DNA of 64,000 nucleotides from JACCZH01 sp963729445. GTDB lineage: Bacteria > Chloroflexota > Chloroflexia > Thermomicrobiales > CFX8. Within the stretch, counting starts at the first letter, position 1. Each line of letters opens with the position of its first letter. The notes under the pieces were generated by a model that did not search any database, had not been told where the DNA came from, and saw only the letters and a program-made list of their open reading frames with translations. The stretch is from contig CAVSNU010000003.1 of the NCBI GenBank assembly GCA_963729445.1, forward strand, positions 868,001 to 932,000. The letters run 5' to 3'. The position numbers and the translations under genes are program-made. This document shows, in pieces, positions 17,086 through 29,289 of the stretch.

Positions 17086-17215
17086 CGGCGCGATGATGGA
17101 AGGTATTCTGACTGATCCGCTCGTCATGCTTTTCGTAGGGGCGTAATTCATTACGCCCCCTCCAACGTCCGAGTGGCCAGGCAGGGCGTAATGAATTACG
17201 CCCGTACGAAAATGA
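17086..17215. repeat. palindromic interspersed repeat, copy 1
   Basis: The core at 17131-17211 has two 28-base arms, TTTCGTAGGGGCGTAATTC... and its near-exact complement ending CCCGTACGAAA, around a spacer of about 25 bases. A left shoulder with GGCGCGATGATGGAAGG and CTGATCCG is shared with copies at 32441-32587 and 62979-63183. This copy has TA where the others have CA (GGGCGTAAT versus GGGCGCAAT). Confidence 0.8.
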
Positions 17216-17245
17216 GGCGGCCGTCAATGACACGATACTCCGCCG

Positions 17246-17590
17246 TTAGGAGACGGCCCGGGTGAACCGCTCGATGGCGGCCGTGAGCTCGTCGAGCACG
17301 GCCTCTTGATTCTCGGGATCGGCATTCACGACGCAGCCGCGAATGTGGTCCTCCAGAATGAGCAGGCCGGCAGCCCGCGAGCCGGCGATGATCGCGGATA
17401 GCTGTGTGAGAACGTCAACACAGTACTTATCCTCCTCGACCATCCGCTGCACGCCCCGCACCTGCCCCTCGATCCGGCGCAAACGCGCCAGGATCTTTGC
17501 CTTGTCGGCAGCGTACGATGCCGGTTGGGTGTCACCCGCCGTGTCGGAATCAGTATTCATATTGGTCGTCGTCGTATTATTTGTGCTCAT
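17246..17590 (-). CDS. csoR: copper-sensing repressor CsoR
   Basis: Homotetrameric repressor that releases DNA when Cu(I) binds. The 114-residue protein has a polar Asn/Thr-rich N-terminal tail, then the DUF156 fold KILARLRRIEGQVRGVQRM, with the copper ligands Cys57, His82 and Cys86 (HIRGC) in the expected spacing. Neighbouring palindromes of the form ATACCCC...GGGGTAT match known CsoR operators, and the adjacent genes are copper ATPases. Its own -10 (TATAAT on the minus strand, 17597-17602) is so close to the ATG that the mRNA may be nearly leaderless. A nickel sensor (RcnR) is excluded by the Cys-His-Cys set. Confidence 0.95.
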   Translation of the reverse strand: MSTNNTTTTNMNTDSDTAGDTQPASYAADKAKILARLRRIEGQVRGVQRMVEEDKYCVDVLTQLSAIIAGSRAAGLLILEDHIRGCVVNADPENQEAVLDELTAAIERFTRAVS

Positions 17591-17596
17591 ACTCCT

Positions 17597-17625
17597 ATTA
17601 TACCCCTATAGGGTACCGAGCCCAA
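17597..17625 (-). promoter_or_regulatory. csoR promoter with CsoR operator in the spacer
   Basis: On the minus strand TTGGGC (17625-17620), a 17-base spacer and TATAAT (17602-17597). The palindrome TACCCCTATAGGGTA at 17601-17615 lies in the spacer, so CsoR should repress its own gene. Confidence 0.7.
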
Positions 17626-17694
17626 GGCAGCTTCAGGCGAGGTTGACGCTCGCCCTCGGTCACTCCGGGCGTCAACCGTTTTCGCGCTTACTCG

Positions 17695-17723
17695 TTGACA
17701 GATATACCCCTAGGGGGTATGAT
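17695..17723 (+). promoter_or_regulatory. copA promoter with CsoR operator in the spacer
   Basis: TTGACA at 17695-17700, 17-base spacer, TATGAT at 17718-17723. The palindrome ATACCCCTAGGGGGTAT (17704-17720) fills the spacer and touches the -10. Confidence 0.85.
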
Positions 17724-17733
17724 ATTGGCAACA

Positions 17734-17750
17734 ATACCCGATGGGGGTAT
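17734..17750. promoter_or_regulatory. second CsoR-type operator before copA
   Basis: ATACCCGATGGGGGTAT lies just downstream of the expected transcription start, 30 bases centre-to-centre from the operator in the promoter, roughly three helical turns. Confidence 0.75.
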
Positions 17751-17788
17751 ACTGAGGCATCGATAACGAGAAGGTGACGTCAAGCAAC

Positions 17789-20895
<3,107 letters not shown>

Positions 20896-20916
20896 TCCAC
20901 GCAGTTACCGCCTCAG

Positions 20917-20948
20917 GAGGCGACGCACGATGCGTCGCCTCTCTTTGT
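20917..20948 (+). terminator. terminator after copA
   Basis: Perfect 11-base-pair stem GAGGCGACGCA/TGCGTCGCCTC with a CGA loop, followed by TCTTTGTG. Confidence 0.8.
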
Positions 20949-20957
20949 GCTCGCGTC

Positions 20958-20986
20958 TTGACAGATATACCCCTGGCGGGTATCTT
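20958..20986 (+). promoter_or_regulatory. promoter of the second copper operon with CsoR operator
   Basis: TTGACA at 20958-20963, 17-base spacer, TATCTT at 20981-20986. The spacer holds ATACCCCTGGCGGGTAT (20967-20983), the same arrangement as at copA. Confidence 0.8.
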
Positions 20987-20998
20987 CCTTGCGGAAGC

Positions 20999-21015
20999 AT
21001 ACCCCGCCGGGGTAT
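20999..21015. promoter_or_regulatory. second CsoR-type operator of the second copper operon
   Basis: Perfect palindrome ATACCCCGCCGGGGTAT just downstream of the expected transcription start, 32 bases from the first operator. Confidence 0.8.
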
Positions 21016-21034
21016 TGCAGAGAAAGAAGCTCTC

Positions 21035-21280
21035 ATGACGGCCAGCGCGTTGACGACAGCCCTACCAACTTCGGAACTCTCCCGTGTCTACTGCGTGGCT
21101 TCGCTCATTCGTGCGATCAGTACGATTAGTGGAGTGGCACCAGTAGACGCCACGGAGACTGCTCTGAGCGCACTCGTAGGGTGTCGCTCGGAAGACCAGC
21201 TGAGGCGGCTGCTTAACCGGATAGCGGTTACGGTTAAACACTTGCGACACGTTTCGCGCTCACCCTCGCGTTCCCGGTAG
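21035..21280 (+). CDS. small unknown protein in the copper regulon
   Basis: An 81-residue protein beginning MTASALTTALPTSELSRVYC and ending in a basic RSPSRSR. I do not recognise a family. It has two cysteines (in YCVAS and GCRSE), no signal peptide and no clear membrane helix. It begins 20 bases after the second CsoR-type operator and ends 23 bases before the copB-type gene, so it should be induced with it. The ribosome site is weak (AGAAAG). The helical, Leu/Arg-rich second half could be a small regulatory or chaperone domain, but this is a guess. It could also be a translated leader rather than a functional protein. Confidence 0.5.
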   Translation: MTASALTTALPTSELSRVYCVASLIRAISTISGVAPVDATETALSALVGCRSEDQLRRLLNRIAVTVKHLRHVSRSPSRSR

Positions 21281-21303
21281 AACCAACCATTACAAGGTGA
21301 TAG

Positions 21304-23401
21304 ATGATGCACAGTTCACCTCACGACCACTCAACGACCCATCACCCGATGGACGACGATCACGCGGCTCATGATGCCCATGACGCACACGCCAGCCACG
21401 CGCATCACGAGCACGCAGGTCACGACGACCATGCCGGTCACGCCGGCCACGCGGATATCTTCCGCCGGCGCTTCTGGATCACGCTCATCCTCTCCATTCC
21501 AGTCATCATCTACAGCGAGATGGTGCAGAGCTGGCTGGGGTATAGCGCGCCAGCATTTCCTGGCAGCGGTCTGATCGCACCCGGGCTGGGCACGTTCATC
21601 TTCTTCTATGGCGGCTCCGTCTTCCTGAGCGGTGGCTGGGACGAGCTCCGCGCGCGAAAACCGGGCATGATGCTCCTGATCTCGATGGCGATCGTCGTGG
21701 CCTTCGTGGCGAGCGTCGCGAACTCACTGGGATTCTTCGATCTGGAGTTCTGGTGGGAGCTCTCCCTTCTGATCGTCGTCATGCTCCTGGGCCACTGGCA
21801 AGAGATGAGCGCCCTTGGGCAGGCGCAGAGCGCACTCACCGCGCTCGCCGAGCTGCTGCCGGATGAGGCCGAGCGGGTGACTCCGGACGGCGTTGAGGTC
21901 GTCCCGCTCTCCGCGCTCGCGCCTGGCGATATCGTCCTGGTCCGCCCCGGAGCACGCGTGCCGGCTGACGGCGTGATCATCGAGGGCGAGGCAGAGGTGG
22001 ACCAGTCGATGATCACTGGAGAGTCTCGTCCCGTTCTGAAGACGGTTGGAGACAGGGTGATCGCCGGCACGGTCGTCTTCGGCTCGTCGATCCGGGTGCG
22101 CGTTGAGGCGGTGGGCGAGAACACGACGCTCGCCGGCATCCAACGGCTCGTGGAGCAAGCCCAACAGTCACGCTCGCGTGCCCAGGCGCTGGCAGACCGG
22201 TTCGCGGCCGCGCTCTTCTATATAGCAGTCACGGCCGGAATCATCACGTTCGTTGCCTGGGCCTTGATGGACCAGGTGGATGAAGCCGTTACGCGCACCG
22301 TTACCGTGCTCGTGATCTCGTGCCCGCACGCGTTGGGGTTGGCCATTCCGTTGGTGGTGGCGCTATCGACCTCGCTCGCAGCACGCCAGGGTATCCTCGT
22401 CAAGGACCGCCTCGCGCTGGAACGCATGCGCCAGGTCACCACGGTGCTCTTCGACAAGACCGGAACGCTCACCCGCGGCGAGCACGTCGTCACCGACATC
22501 GCCGCGCTGGACGGCGATGAAACCCGCCTCCTGGCGCTGGCCGCGGCCGCAGAGAGCGACAGCGAGCATCCGCTCGCGCGCGCTATCGTCGAAGCGGCCA
22601 AAGAGCGCTCGGTGAGCATCCCACCGGCAACTTCATTTCGGGCAATTCCCGGTCGTGGAGTCGAGGCGGTGGTCAAGGGCTCACACGTCATCGTTGGCGG
22701 ACCGTCCATGCTGCGCGAACGTAATCTCGACATCCCGCCCAGGCCTTGTAGAGAGAACACAGGAGTGGATCGCGCGTGGGGCGGTTGTCCTGCACGTTGC
22801 GAAAGACGGTGAGATCATCGGTGCGCTGGCGCTCGAGGACCAGATCCGGCCGGAATCACGCGAGGCGGTCGAAGCGCTGCATCGCCTCGGCTTGCGGGTG
22901 GTCATGATCACTGGTGATGCCCGGCAAGTAGCCGAGACCGTCGCAGCGGAGCTCGGTGTCGACGAGTTCTTCGCCGAGGTACTGCCTGAGGACAAGGAGC
23001 GCAAGGTCGCCGAGCTTCAAGCGCGCGGTGAGATCGTGGCGATGGTCGGGGATGGTGTCAACGATGCACCGGCTCTGGCACGTGCCGATGTGGGCATCGC
23101 AATCGGCGCGGGCACCGACGTCGCGATCGAGTCGGCCGGCATTATCCTCGCGTCCAACGATCCGCGCGGGGTCATCGCGGTGATCCGGTTGTCCCGGGCA
23201 AGCTACCGTAAGATGGTCCAGAACCTCGCGTGGGCCGCCGGCTACAACGTCGTGGCGATCCCGCTTGCCGCCGGCGTGCTCGCGCCGCAGGGTATCGCGA
23301 TCGCCCCCGCCGTCGCGGCAGTCCTGATGAGCGTCTCCACCATCGTCGTCGCCGTGAACGCACTCACGCTGCGCCGGCTCGATCTGCGGACCGATAGCTA
23401 A
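21304..23401 (+). CDS. copB: CopB-type copper P-type ATPase (one frame break)
   Basis: P1B-3 type metal ATPase. The N-terminus is a His/Asp-rich tail of about 50 residues (HDHSTTHHPMDDDHAAHD), there is no HMA domain, and the metal site is CPH in VISCPHALGLAIP, both marks of CopB. The phosphatase loop ITGESRP, phosphorylation site DKTGTLTRG, EHPLARAI and MVGDGVNDAPALARADVG follow. Near 22741 a single extra A (in CCGCCCAGGCCTT) breaks the frame between LDIPP and GLVERTQEW; removing it gives one protein of about 698 residues. Start ATG 21304 has AAGGTGAT upstream; ATG 21307 is an alternative. It should pump Cu(I), Cu(II) or Ag(I) and complements copA. Confidence 0.9.
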
Positions 23402-23409
23402 CCGCGCCT

Positions 23410-23457
23410 ATGGAAGCGGCCGGCCAATACGTCGCCAGCCGCTTCCATCCATTCTTC
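23410..23457 (+). terminator. terminator after copB
   Basis: Perfect 11-base-pair stem ATGGAAGCGGC/GCCGCTTCCAT with a 17-base loop, followed by CCATTCTTC. Confidence 0.7.
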
Positions 23458-23499
23458 TGCAAGACACCCCGGATGACATGGCCGTATCACGTACACTAA

Positions 23500-23516
23500 A
23501 TACCACTACCGGGTAT
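23500..23516. promoter_or_regulatory. degenerate CsoR-type operator before the Csp-like gene
   Basis: ATACCACTACCGGGTAT matches the ends of the other operators (ATACC...GGGTAT) at the same 17-base length, 73 bases before the start codon. Confidence 0.55.
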
Positions 23517-23589
23517 CCGTGAACCTCTCATCTGACTGCGGCTCGGGCAACGATAGGCCTGCGCGGTGATGTGGAAGGAGACGACTGGC

Positions 23590-24000
23590 ATGGTGTACGC
23601 CGAGAGAATGCTCGAGACGGCTCCCCGTCAACCCCGCTTCGACAGGGCGGACCTGGCAGAGTGCATCAAGGCCTGTTTCGACTGCGCCCAGGCTTGTACG
23701 GCCTGTGCCGATGCCTGCCTCGGCGAGCAAGACGTTACGCCGTTCCTGCGCTGCATCCGTCTCAACCTCGACTGCGCCGACATCTGCATCACGACCGGCA
23801 AGATGCTCTCGCGACTGACCGAGTTCGACCCTGCCATGGTTCTCGGCGTCCTCGAATCGTGCGCCGCGGCGTGCAAGATCTGTGGCGACGAGTGCGCGAT
23901 GCACGCAGAGCGCGGCGCCGCACACTGCGGCGTGTGTGCCGAAGCCTGCGTTCGCTGCGAGGCCGCCTGCAACAAGCTCCTTGCAGCGTTCCCACGCTAA
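23590..24000 (+). CDS. four-helix-bundle copper-binding protein (Csp/DUF326)
   Basis: Cytoplasmic copper storage protein. The 136-residue sequence contains 18 cysteines, mostly in CxxxC or CxxC pairs that would line the core of a four-helix bundle (CIKACFDCAQACTACADAC, CAAACKICGDEC, CGVCAEACVRCEAAC). No signal peptide is present, so it resembles cytosolic Csp3 rather than exported Csp1. ATG 23590 follows GGAAGGAGA; an upstream in-frame GTG at 23566 precedes that ribosome site. A CsoR-like palindrome upstream and position right after copB tie it to copper. Number of Cu(I) bound cannot be told from sequence. Confidence 0.92.
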   Translation: MVYAERMLETAPRQPRFDRADLAECIKACFDCAQACTACADACLGEQDVTPFLRCIRLNLDCADICITTGKMLSRLTEFDPAMVLGVLESCAAACKICGDECAMHAERGAAHCGVCAEACVRCEAACNKLLAAFPR

Positions 24001-24020
24001 ACCGGCGCAGCGATACAAAA

Positions 24021-24050
24021 GAGGGTTTACGTTCATCGCCGTAAACCCTC
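24021..24050 (-). terminator. terminator between convergent genes
   Basis: Perfect 11-base-pair stem GAGGGTTTACG/CGTAAACCCTC. Read on the minus strand it is followed by TTTTGTATC, so it mainly ends the minus-strand aminotransferase gene; it may also stop the Csp transcript. Confidence 0.75.
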
Positions 24051-24078
24051 CCACTGCGTCATCAGCCGCTGGACATAT

Positions 24079-25455
24079 CTAGCTGTTGAAGACGCCCTCG
24101 TCCCGCATGCGGGTGATGGTGGTGTCGAACGCCTCGACGGTCTTGTCGATGTCCTCGGGGGTGTGCTTCATGCTGAGCAGCCCGCCCGCGTGGAAGAGGT
24201 GCGCTCCGCCGAGCAACATGCCCGCCGTGAGAATGCCCTCGATCTTCTGACCGGAGCCGGACTTCAGCACCTCTGGGGCCACGCCTTCCGGGGTGTGCAG
24301 GTCGGCGGCGGTCAGGTTATCGCAGGTGTGACCCAGTACGATGTGAAACGCCGATGCCTCGCCATAGACGAAACCAGGCACGCCGCGATCCACGATCGCC
24401 TTGTTCATTCCGGACCGCAACCGCGCGGTCATCTCGTCGCAGTGCTGCTGTACCTTGGGATCGGAGACGATGCGCAGGCCGGTTGCCCCAGCGGCAGCCG
24501 AGAGTGGGTTCGCGTTGTAGGTGCCAGGGTGGGAGACACGCTTCGAGGCGTTCCAACCGGCTTCGTCGCGGAACTCGAACATGTTCATGATGTCGGTGCG
24601 CCCGCCGACCGCGCCACCCGGGAGACCGCCGGCGACAATCTTCGCCAGCGTGGTCATGTCCGGCTTGACGTTGAAGCGCTCCTGAGCGCCGCCCGGCGCC
24701 CAGCGGAAACCGGTGATAACCTCGTCAAAAATGAGGAGAGTGTTGTTCTGCTCGGTAATCTCGCGCAGGCGTGCCAGGAACCCCTCAGGCAACGGAATCG
24801 AGGCATACGACGCGCCGCTCGGCTCCAGAATCACAGCGGCGACGTCACCCTTTGCCAAGCGCTCCGCGACGAAGTCCAGGTCATTCACCGGCGCGACGAC
24901 CACTGAGTTGAAGGTCTCCTGCGGGATACCAGGCGACGAGTCCTTGTCGAAGGGCGGCTTCTCGCCCGGCAGCGCGTAGTCATTCCAGCCGTGGAAATGA
25001 CCGGAGAACTTGAGAATCTTCTCGCGGCCGGTATAGGCGCGGCAAACACGCATCGCCAGCAGCGTCGCCTCGGTACCCGAGGAGGTGAACTTCACCCGAT
25101 CCACCGACGGTACCAGCCGCTGCACCATGTCGCCCCACTCCAGCTCCAGATCGTGGCAGGCGCCGTAGTGCGTGCCCTTCTGCAGCTGTGCCTGCACCGC
25201 CTCGACGATCTCCGGGTTGTTATGTCCGGCAATCAACGACCCATGGCCCATCGAGTAATCGATGATCTCGTGACCATCGACGTCCCACTTCTTCTGGTCC
25301 TGGGCGCGGGCTACATAGAGTGGGAATGGCTTCACGTAGCGAACATCGTGGGTGATACCGCTTGGGTAGATCTCCAGCGCCTGCATCGCTCGCTGACGCG
25401 AGCCGTCGAACTCTTCGATAAACTCTTGCTCGATTGTCTTCGTGACTTGCGCCAT
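24079..25455 (-). CDS. class III aminotransferase, glutamate-1-semialdehyde aminomutase-like
   Basis: PLP enzyme of 458 residues with HGSLIAGHNNPEIVEAV, FTSSGTEATLLAMRV, HFHGWNDYAL, the PLP-pocket FDEVITGFRWAPGG and the Schiff-base lysine in TTLAKIVAGGLPGGAVGG. This resembles HemL, but the C-terminal half has an inserted LTAADLHTPEGVAPEVL segment and the protein is longer than HemL (about 430). No other haem gene is nearby. It may be a true aminomutase or an omega-amino acid transaminase. ATG 25455 is chosen; an upstream ATG at 25479 overlaps the only purine-rich ribosome site (AGGAG). Confidence 0.8.
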   Translation of the reverse strand: MAQVTKTIEQEFIEEFDGSRQRAMQALEIYPSGITHDVRYVKPFPLYVARAQDQKKWDVDGHEIIDYSMGHGSLIAGHNNPEIVEAVQAQLQKGTHYGACHDLELEWGDMVQRLVPSVDRVKFTSSGTEATLLAMRVCRAYTGREKILKFSGHFHGWNDYALPGEKPPFDKDSSPGIPQETFNSVVVAPVNDLDFVAERLAKGDVAAVILEPSGASYASIPLPEGFLARLREITEQNNTLLIFDEVITGFRWAPGGAQERFNVKPDMTTLAKIVAGGLPGGAVGGRTDIMNMFEFRDEAGWNASKRVSHPGTYNANPLSAAAGATGLRIVSDPKVQQHCDEMTARLRSGMNKAIVDRGVPGFVYGEASAFHIVLGHTCDNLTAADLHTPEGVAPEVLKSGSGQKIEGILTAGMLLGGAHLFHAGGLLSMKHTPEDIDKTVEAFDTTITRMRDEGVFNS

Positions 25456-25652
25456 AGCTCGACCTACTCTCCTCCACATATCGTCTGATTCGCGCTCGCT
25501 CGACGGTTGACAATCGTAGCCCGCCCGTGGAGCATCGCTTTCCTCCGATTATGACGGACACGAGGTTGACCTGTCCAGAGCCAATAACCATATGCCGATG
25601 GGGTACGATGCTAGCGAAACGACCCGCCTCAGGATGAAAGGACGCGATATCA

Positions 25653-26660
25653 ATGGGACTGCCCGCACAGCCACGCGAACCTCTCGCTACCCTGCCGACT
25701 CCGCTTCAGTACGCCCCGCGCCTCTCCGAGGCGTTGGGCGGACCCAGGATCTACATCAAGCGTGACGATCTTACCGGGCTCGCACTGGGAGGCAACAAGA
25801 CCCGCAAGCTCGAATACCTCGTCGCGGACGCCAAGCGTCACGGAGCGACCCACCTCATCACGGTCGGTGCTGCGCAATCGAACCACGTGCGCCAGACGGC
25901 GGCCGCGGCCAGGCTGGCGGGCATGCAGGCCATTCTCGTCCTTGATGCTCCCGTACCCGAACCGGAGATCCAGGGCAACTTGCTGCTCGATGTGTTGTTG
26001 GGCGCAGAGTATCACGTCATCGAGGCTGCCTCGGAACGCGAGGAGATCATCGCCAGTATCTCCAGCCAGCTCCGCGACGTCGGCGATGTGCCGTATGTGA
26101 TCCCCGTCGGCGGCTCGAACGCGGTTGGCGCGCTCGGCTATGTCTCCGCCATGCTGGAGCTCACCTACCAGCTCTGGCAACAGTCGGTAGACCCGAAGGC
26201 CCTCTATTTCGCGACCGGGAGCGGCGGTACCCAGAGCGGCCTCGTCCTCGGCGCAAAGCTGTTCGGCGCGGACGTTCCAATCCGCGGCGTGGTCATCAGC
26301 GGCAACGGGCAGGAGGTAGCGGAGAAGGTAATGGCCGTGGTTGAACCGGCGATGGAGCTGCTAGGTGTCTCGAATCGGGTGTCACCCGATGACGTCATCT
26401 GCCTTGACGGCTTCGTCGGGCCAGGCTACGGCATCCCCACACCGGAAAGCCTCGAAGCGATTACCCTGCTGGCCCGCACGGAGGGCATTCTGCTCGATAC
26501 CGTCTACACCGCGAAGGCGTTCAGCGGCATGGTCGCCGATGTTCGCGCAGGCATGTACTCGCCGGACGAGAGCATCATCTTCCTGCACACCGGCGGATCA
26601 CCGGCGCTCTTCGCGAAAGTTCCCGACCTTCAGCCCATTCTGACTGCCCGCAGACAGTAG
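25653..26660 (+). CDS. D-cysteine desulfhydrase / ACC deaminase family PLP enzyme
   Basis: Fold type II PLP enzyme, 335 residues, that would release ammonia and pyruvate (and sulfide from D-cysteine). It has RIYIKRDDLTGLALGGNKTRKLE with the cofactor lysine in GGNKTRK, TVGAAQSNHVRQTAAAA, the phosphate loop ATGSGGTQSGL and the C-terminal FLHTGGSPALFA. Members of this family accept D-cysteine, other D-amino acids or 1-aminocyclopropane-1-carboxylate; the sequence alone favours D-cysteine desulfhydrase. ATG 25653 has AAAGGA about ten bases upstream. It is transcribed divergently from the aminotransferase, with about 200 bases between. A D-amino acid dehydrogenase-like gene occurs at 44037. Confidence 0.87.
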   Translation: MGLPAQPREPLATLPTPLQYAPRLSEALGGPRIYIKRDDLTGLALGGNKTRKLEYLVADAKRHGATHLITVGAAQSNHVRQTAAAARLAGMQAILVLDAPVPEPEIQGNLLLDVLLGAEYHVIEAASEREEIIASISSQLRDVGDVPYVIPVGGSNAVGALGYVSAMLELTYQLWQQSVDPKALYFATGSGGTQSGLVLGAKLFGADVPIRGVVISGNGQEVAEKVMAVVEPAMELLGVSNRVSPDDVICLDGFVGPGYGIPTPESLEAITLLARTEGILLDTVYTAKAFSGMVADVRAGMYSPDESIIFLHTGGSPALFAKVPDLQPILTARRQ

Positions 26661-26683
26661 CGCGACGATGTACACTCTCATAC

Positions 26684-29161
26684 ATGAACGCATGTTCTAA
26701 TCCGGACAAGAGGTTGCTCGCCGAAGTGGCCATGGACGCCATCTTCAGCGACCGGCGCACGACGTTGACCTATGAGATTCCGCCGCACCTGGCGGATTTC
26801 ATTGGCATGGGTCAGTTGGTCTGGGCACCACTCAAAAAGGGGCTCAGCGTTGGCGTGGTGTGCGAGATTCATGGCCGGACGCCTGCGCCAGACGTCGACG
26901 TACGCCCAGTTCACGCGCCGGTCGAGCCGACGTTCCGGCTGAGCGAGAGACAGTGGGCTCTGGCGGCCTGGATTGCTGAAGAGAGCATCTGCTCGCTCTT
27001 CGAAGCGGCGTCGGTCATGTTCCCTCCCGGCGTCGAAACTCGCGGCATCGAACACCTTGAGCTGGTCACCATGCCTGATGACCTGAGTGCCTACACGGCC
27101 CTGCAGCGCCGCCTCATCGAGTACCTGGCGGATCATCCGGACGCGGCGATAGGCCAGGCGCGCAAGGCGCTCGGTTCATCGCTCGCCTCGGTTGTGCCCG
27201 CGCTGGAGCGTGGCGGAGTCCTGCGCAGGGTCGTCAAGGTACGGAACCGGCCACGCAACGAAGCACCGCCGCCACAATTCGTGCGCTTCCTGCCCGGCTC
27301 AGAGCCACCGCCCGAGCGCGCCAGCAAGCAGCTGCAGGCTTACCAGTGGCTCGCGACGCGGCTCCGGGCGCGGCCAGACCTCTCCATGCCAATCACCGCG
27401 GCCCTCCAATCCGACCTCGTGGATCGCCCGGTCCTCAACGCCCTGGCGAAACGCGGAGTCATCGCGATCGAGTCTGCGCCCGCGAATGGCCGTTTGCTCG
27501 ACCCATCACGCATCGAAGGTCCTGAGCTGACGGTGGAACAGCGGGCGGTCTGGGCGAACCTGCGGCCACTGGTTCAGGAACAGCAAGCGGCGCGGATTCT
27601 GCTGCACGGCGTAACCGGTAGCGGCAAGACTGAGATTTATTTTCGGGCGGCGACGTCGACCATGGCTGCCGGACGGTCGGCTATCCTGCTGGTACCTGAG
27701 ATCGCCCTGGCCAGCCAGGTGATTGAGCGCGCCACGGAGCGCTTCGGCGCAAAGGCAATCATCCTGCACTCGGCCATGAACGACCGCGAGCGCTACGACA
27801 ACTGGCAGCGCTGCGCGTCCGGAGAACCGGTAATCGTCGTCGGACCACGCTCCGCCCTCTTCGCGCCGCTGCCGGACATTGGGCTGATCGTCGTCGACGA
27901 AGAGCACGAGGGAGCCTACAAACAGGACAGACCGCCGCGCTACCACGCTCGCTCGGTGGCGGAACGTCTGGCGGAGCAGCATTCCGCGGTGCTCATCGCC
28001 GGCAGCGCTACCCCGGATGTCGAGAGCTACTTTCACGCCCAATCAACGGGCTGGCAGCTGCTGAAGCTCAGCGAGCGCGTCGGGCAGCGCACGATCGATC
28101 TCGCGGGCACGGTGCGTGCCGCGCCGATCTCCCTGCCCGAGGTCAGCATCATCGACATGCGCGCCGAGCTGAGAGCGGGCAACGCGGCGATCTTCAGCCG
28201 GCATCTGCATGCTGCGCTGGAAAGCCGGCTTGCGGCTCGTGAGCAGGCCATTCTCTTCCTGAACCGCCGTGGGACCTCAACCATGGTCCAGTGCCGATCC
28301 TGCGGCTATGTCTCCAGTTGCCCGTACTGCGACATACCGATGGTCTACCACCGCGCGGGAAACCGGCTGATCTGCCATCGCTGCGGCCACCAGGCTCAAC
28401 CGCCACCGGCGTGTCCGGTGTGCCGCAGCGACTCCATCAGCTATTACGGTGCTGGCACCCAGCGGGTCGAGACAGAGATTCAGTTGCTCTTTCCAGAGGC
28501 CAGGGTACTGCGCTGGGACCAGGATGTCTTGAGGGGTGGTGTCACCCATGAGACGCTGCTGCACCGTATTGCCAGACATGAGGTCGACTTTGTTGTCGGA
28601 ACCCAGATGGTTTCCAAAGGTCTCGACCTGCCCGGCGTGACCGCGGTGGGGGTCATCAACGCTGACAACTTCCTGTACCTGCCCGACTTCCGCTCGGCCG
28701 AGCGCACCTTCCAGACACTCACCCAGGTCGCCGGTCGCGCCGGACGACGCGCCGCAGGCTCACAGGTGATCGTCCAGAGCTACTCGCCCGAGCACTACGC
28801 GATCCAGGCCGCGGCGCGTCACGACTACACCGGCTTCTATCGCGATGAGATCGCCTTCCGCAAACGACACGGCTATCCGCCATACAAGCGGCTGGTGCGC
28901 CTGCTCTACCGGCATCAGGACGAGATCGAGGCCCAGGTTGCCGCGGAATCGTTTGCCAGCGAGATCGAGCAGGTTATCGGGCGCAGCTCGTGGCTGACCG
29001 ATATTGACCTCCTCGGCCCGGCACCCGCCTTCGCGGCCCGGCTGCGTGGCCGCTACGGCTGGCAGATCTTGCTACGAGGGGACAGCGGCCCCTCCCTGAT
29101 GGCCGACATGAAGATTCCCTTTGGCTGGGTCGTCGATGTCGACCCGGTGAGCATGCTCTAA
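26684..29161 (+). CDS. priA: primosomal protein N', replication restart helicase PriA
   Basis: Superfamily 2 helicase that reloads the replisome at stalled forks. The 825-residue protein has an N-terminal 3'-DNA-binding domain (YEIPPHLADFIGMGQLVWAP), a winged-helix segment, the helicase motif I GVTGSGKTEIY, DEEHEGAYKQ as motif II, GSATPDVESY, then two zinc sites with eight cysteines (CRSCGYVSSCPYC and CHRCGH...CPVC) between the helicase motifs, and QMVSKGLDLPGVTAVGV. ATG 26684 is the first start in frame; a TACACT box lies ten bases upstream, so the mRNA may have a very short leader. Its length is at the upper end for the family. It begins 23 bases after the PLP gene. Confidence 0.96.
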   Translation: MNACSNPDKRLLAEVAMDAIFSDRRTTLTYEIPPHLADFIGMGQLVWAPLKKGLSVGVVCEIHGRTPAPDVDVRPVHAPVEPTFRLSERQWALAAWIAEESICSLFEAASVMFPPGVETRGIEHLELVTMPDDLSAYTALQRRLIEYLADHPDAAIGQARKALGSSLASVVPALERGGVLRRVVKVRNRPRNEAPPPQFVRFLPGSEPPPERASKQLQAYQWLATRLRARPDLSMPITAALQSDLVDRPVLNALAKRGVIAIESAPANGRLLDPSRIEGPELTVEQRAVWANLRPLVQEQQAARILLHGVTGSGKTEIYFRAATSTMAAGRSAILLVPEIALASQVIERATERFGAKAIILHSAMNDRERYDNWQRCASGEPVIVVGPRSALFAPLPDIGLIVVDEEHEGAYKQDRPPRYHARSVAERLAEQHSAVLIAGSATPDVESYFHAQSTGWQLLKLSERVGQRTIDLAGTVRAAPISLPEVSIIDMRAELRAGNAAIFSRHLHAALESRLAAREQAILFLNRRGTSTMVQCRSCGYVSSCPYCDIPMVYHRAGNRLICHRCGHQAQPPPACPVCRSDSISYYGAGTQRVETEIQLLFPEARVLRWDQDVLRGGVTHETLLHRIARHEVDFVVGTQMVSKGLDLPGVTAVGVINADNFLYLPDFRSAERTFQTLTQVAGRAGRRAAGSQVIVQSYSPEHYAIQAAARHDYTGFYRDEIAFRKRHGYPPYKRLVRLLYRHQDEIEAQVAAESFASEIEQVIGRSSWLTDIDLLGPAPAFAARLRGRYGWQILLRGDSGPSLMADMKIPFGWVVDVDPVSML

Positions 29162-29246
29162 GAGGCTACAGCTCCAGATCGAGCAACCCCGCGCGACCGC
29201 CCCCTGCTTCTCGACCGATTGCCCGGATAGCCATTGATGCGATGTA

Positions 29247-29252
29247 TATAAT
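29247..29252 (+). promoter_or_regulatory. -10 element for def
   Basis: Consensus TATAAT about 38 bases before the def start. No good -35 is present at the right distance. Confidence 0.4.
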
Positions 29253-29289
29253 TCACCCTGTTGAATGTTACGAAGGAGATTGCGCTCGC

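Noticed and set aside
17086..17215. A CRISPR array or tandem repeat
   Set aside because: The repeated units are two inverted arms around one spacer, with further copies kilobases away; there is no series of regularly spaced direct repeats and no cas gene.
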